Shown: piece by piece, positions 23,413-23,506 of the stretch
Position numbering within the stretch: position 1 is the stretch's first letter
Layout: each line of letters opens with the position of its first letter
Source: CAZAPZ01 sp964487285
Lineage (GTDB): Bacteria; Campylobacterota_A; Desulfurellia; JAADFJ01
Length of the DNA stretch: 23,506 nt
Assembly (NCBI GenBank): GCA_964487285.1
Contig: CAZAPZ010000015.1
Coordinates: 1 to 23,506, forward strand
Direction: 5' to 3'
Position numbers and translations under genes: made by a program
The notes under the pieces: model-generated
The model's database searches: none
The model's input: the letters and a program-made list of their open reading frames with translations, nothing else
Told to the model about the DNA's origin: nothing

Positions 23413-23474
23413 CCGCTCATCCTTCTTCCCAATCGGCATAACCTGCCAAAGAGAGGAAGCGGATCTATTTAGAT
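23413..23474. other. Unassigned structured element at the window edge
   Basis: A long imperfect hairpin in 50 bases: CCGCT, TCCT, TCTT and GGCA (23413-23438) pair with TGCC, AAGA, AGGA and AGCGG (23444-23462), 17 pairs with small internal loops and a 5-base terminal loop. A second short hairpin, ATCTA-TT-TAGAT (23463-23474), follows at once. It is locally GC-richer than its surroundings. It could act on either strand; I match it to no known RNA family. The rest of 23286-23506 shows no convincing gene. Confidence 0.4.
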
Positions 23475-23506
23475 TCTTGTTTTAATATACCATTGAGAGA
23501 GTTTAT

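Noticed and set aside
23310..23450. Minus-strand frame of about 44 codons from an ATG in the right-edge hairpin region.
   Set aside because: No proper ribosome binding site and no recognisable family; the frame crosses the structured element.
1..23506. Search by eye for transposases, integrases, CRISPR repeats, toxin-antitoxin or defence genes, tRNA and rRNA.
   Set aside because: None found; every large frame has a housekeeping or metabolic assignment, so a hidden accessory system is not supported here.

Overview
This is an AT-rich bacterial window made almost entirely of housekeeping and metabolic genes. I see no phage, transposase, CRISPR array, rRNA or tRNA gene. A lipoprotein-type periplasmic binding protein and a membrane cytochrome b/c1 pair suggest a respiring bacterium with a Gram-negative-type envelope. 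The linkage rplM-rpsI-argC recalls arrangements I associate with deltaproteobacteria-like lineages. That placement is an inference from memory, not a sequence search.

Layout. (1) 1-1518, plus strand: the 3' part of a cytochrome b gene and a cytochrome c1-like gene, the end of a quinol:cytochrome c oxidoreductase operon whose beginning lies outside the window. (2) 1618-6635, minus strand: a tightly packed run read rpsT, rplM, rpsI, argC, argJ, dnaG. It starts from a clear sigma70-type promoter at 6724-6752 and meets the cytochrome operon tail to tail across two hairpins. (3) 6775-8515, minus strand: a cysteine desulfurase and an IscU-like scaffold overlapping by a few bases. They have a very good promoter (8545-8572) and apparently a short leader ORF. 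(4) 8687-9754, plus strand: an FMN-dependent nitronate monooxygenase-type enzyme, divergent from the desulfurase. (5) 10009-14628, plus strand: zapE/AFG1-type ATPase, short argA-type N-acetylglutamate synthase, lepA, lepB and a CDP-alcohol phosphatidyltransferase (pgsA-like). (6) 14720-19732, plus strand: a complete branched-chain amino-acid-type ABC transporter, livK followed by livHMGF. A 514-base gap between livK and livH carries a strong hairpin, tandem repeats and a possible leader ORF. (7) 19769-23273, minus strand: an M24 peptidase, a tRNA nucleotidyltransferase/poly(A) polymerase family protein with an HD domain, and a DUF815-type AAA ATPase. The last 230 bases hold no convincing gene but do hold a long imperfect hairpin.

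The genes cover arginine synthesis (argA, argC, argJ), translation (rpsT, rplM, rpsI, lepA, tRNA 3'-end maturation), replication priming (dnaG), Fe-S or sulfur-transfer chemistry, protein secretion (lepB), phospholipid synthesis, quinol oxidation and amino-acid uptake. I did not find a new multi-gene system. The more interesting signals are regulatory: leader ORFs in front of the cysteine desulfurase and livH, a structured leader before rpsT, a terminator-like stem separating livK from livHMGF, and an unexplained structured element at the right edge. Several starts were moved from the longest ORF on ribosome-binding-site and family grounds (rpsT, argJ, the IscU-like gene, the M24 peptidase).
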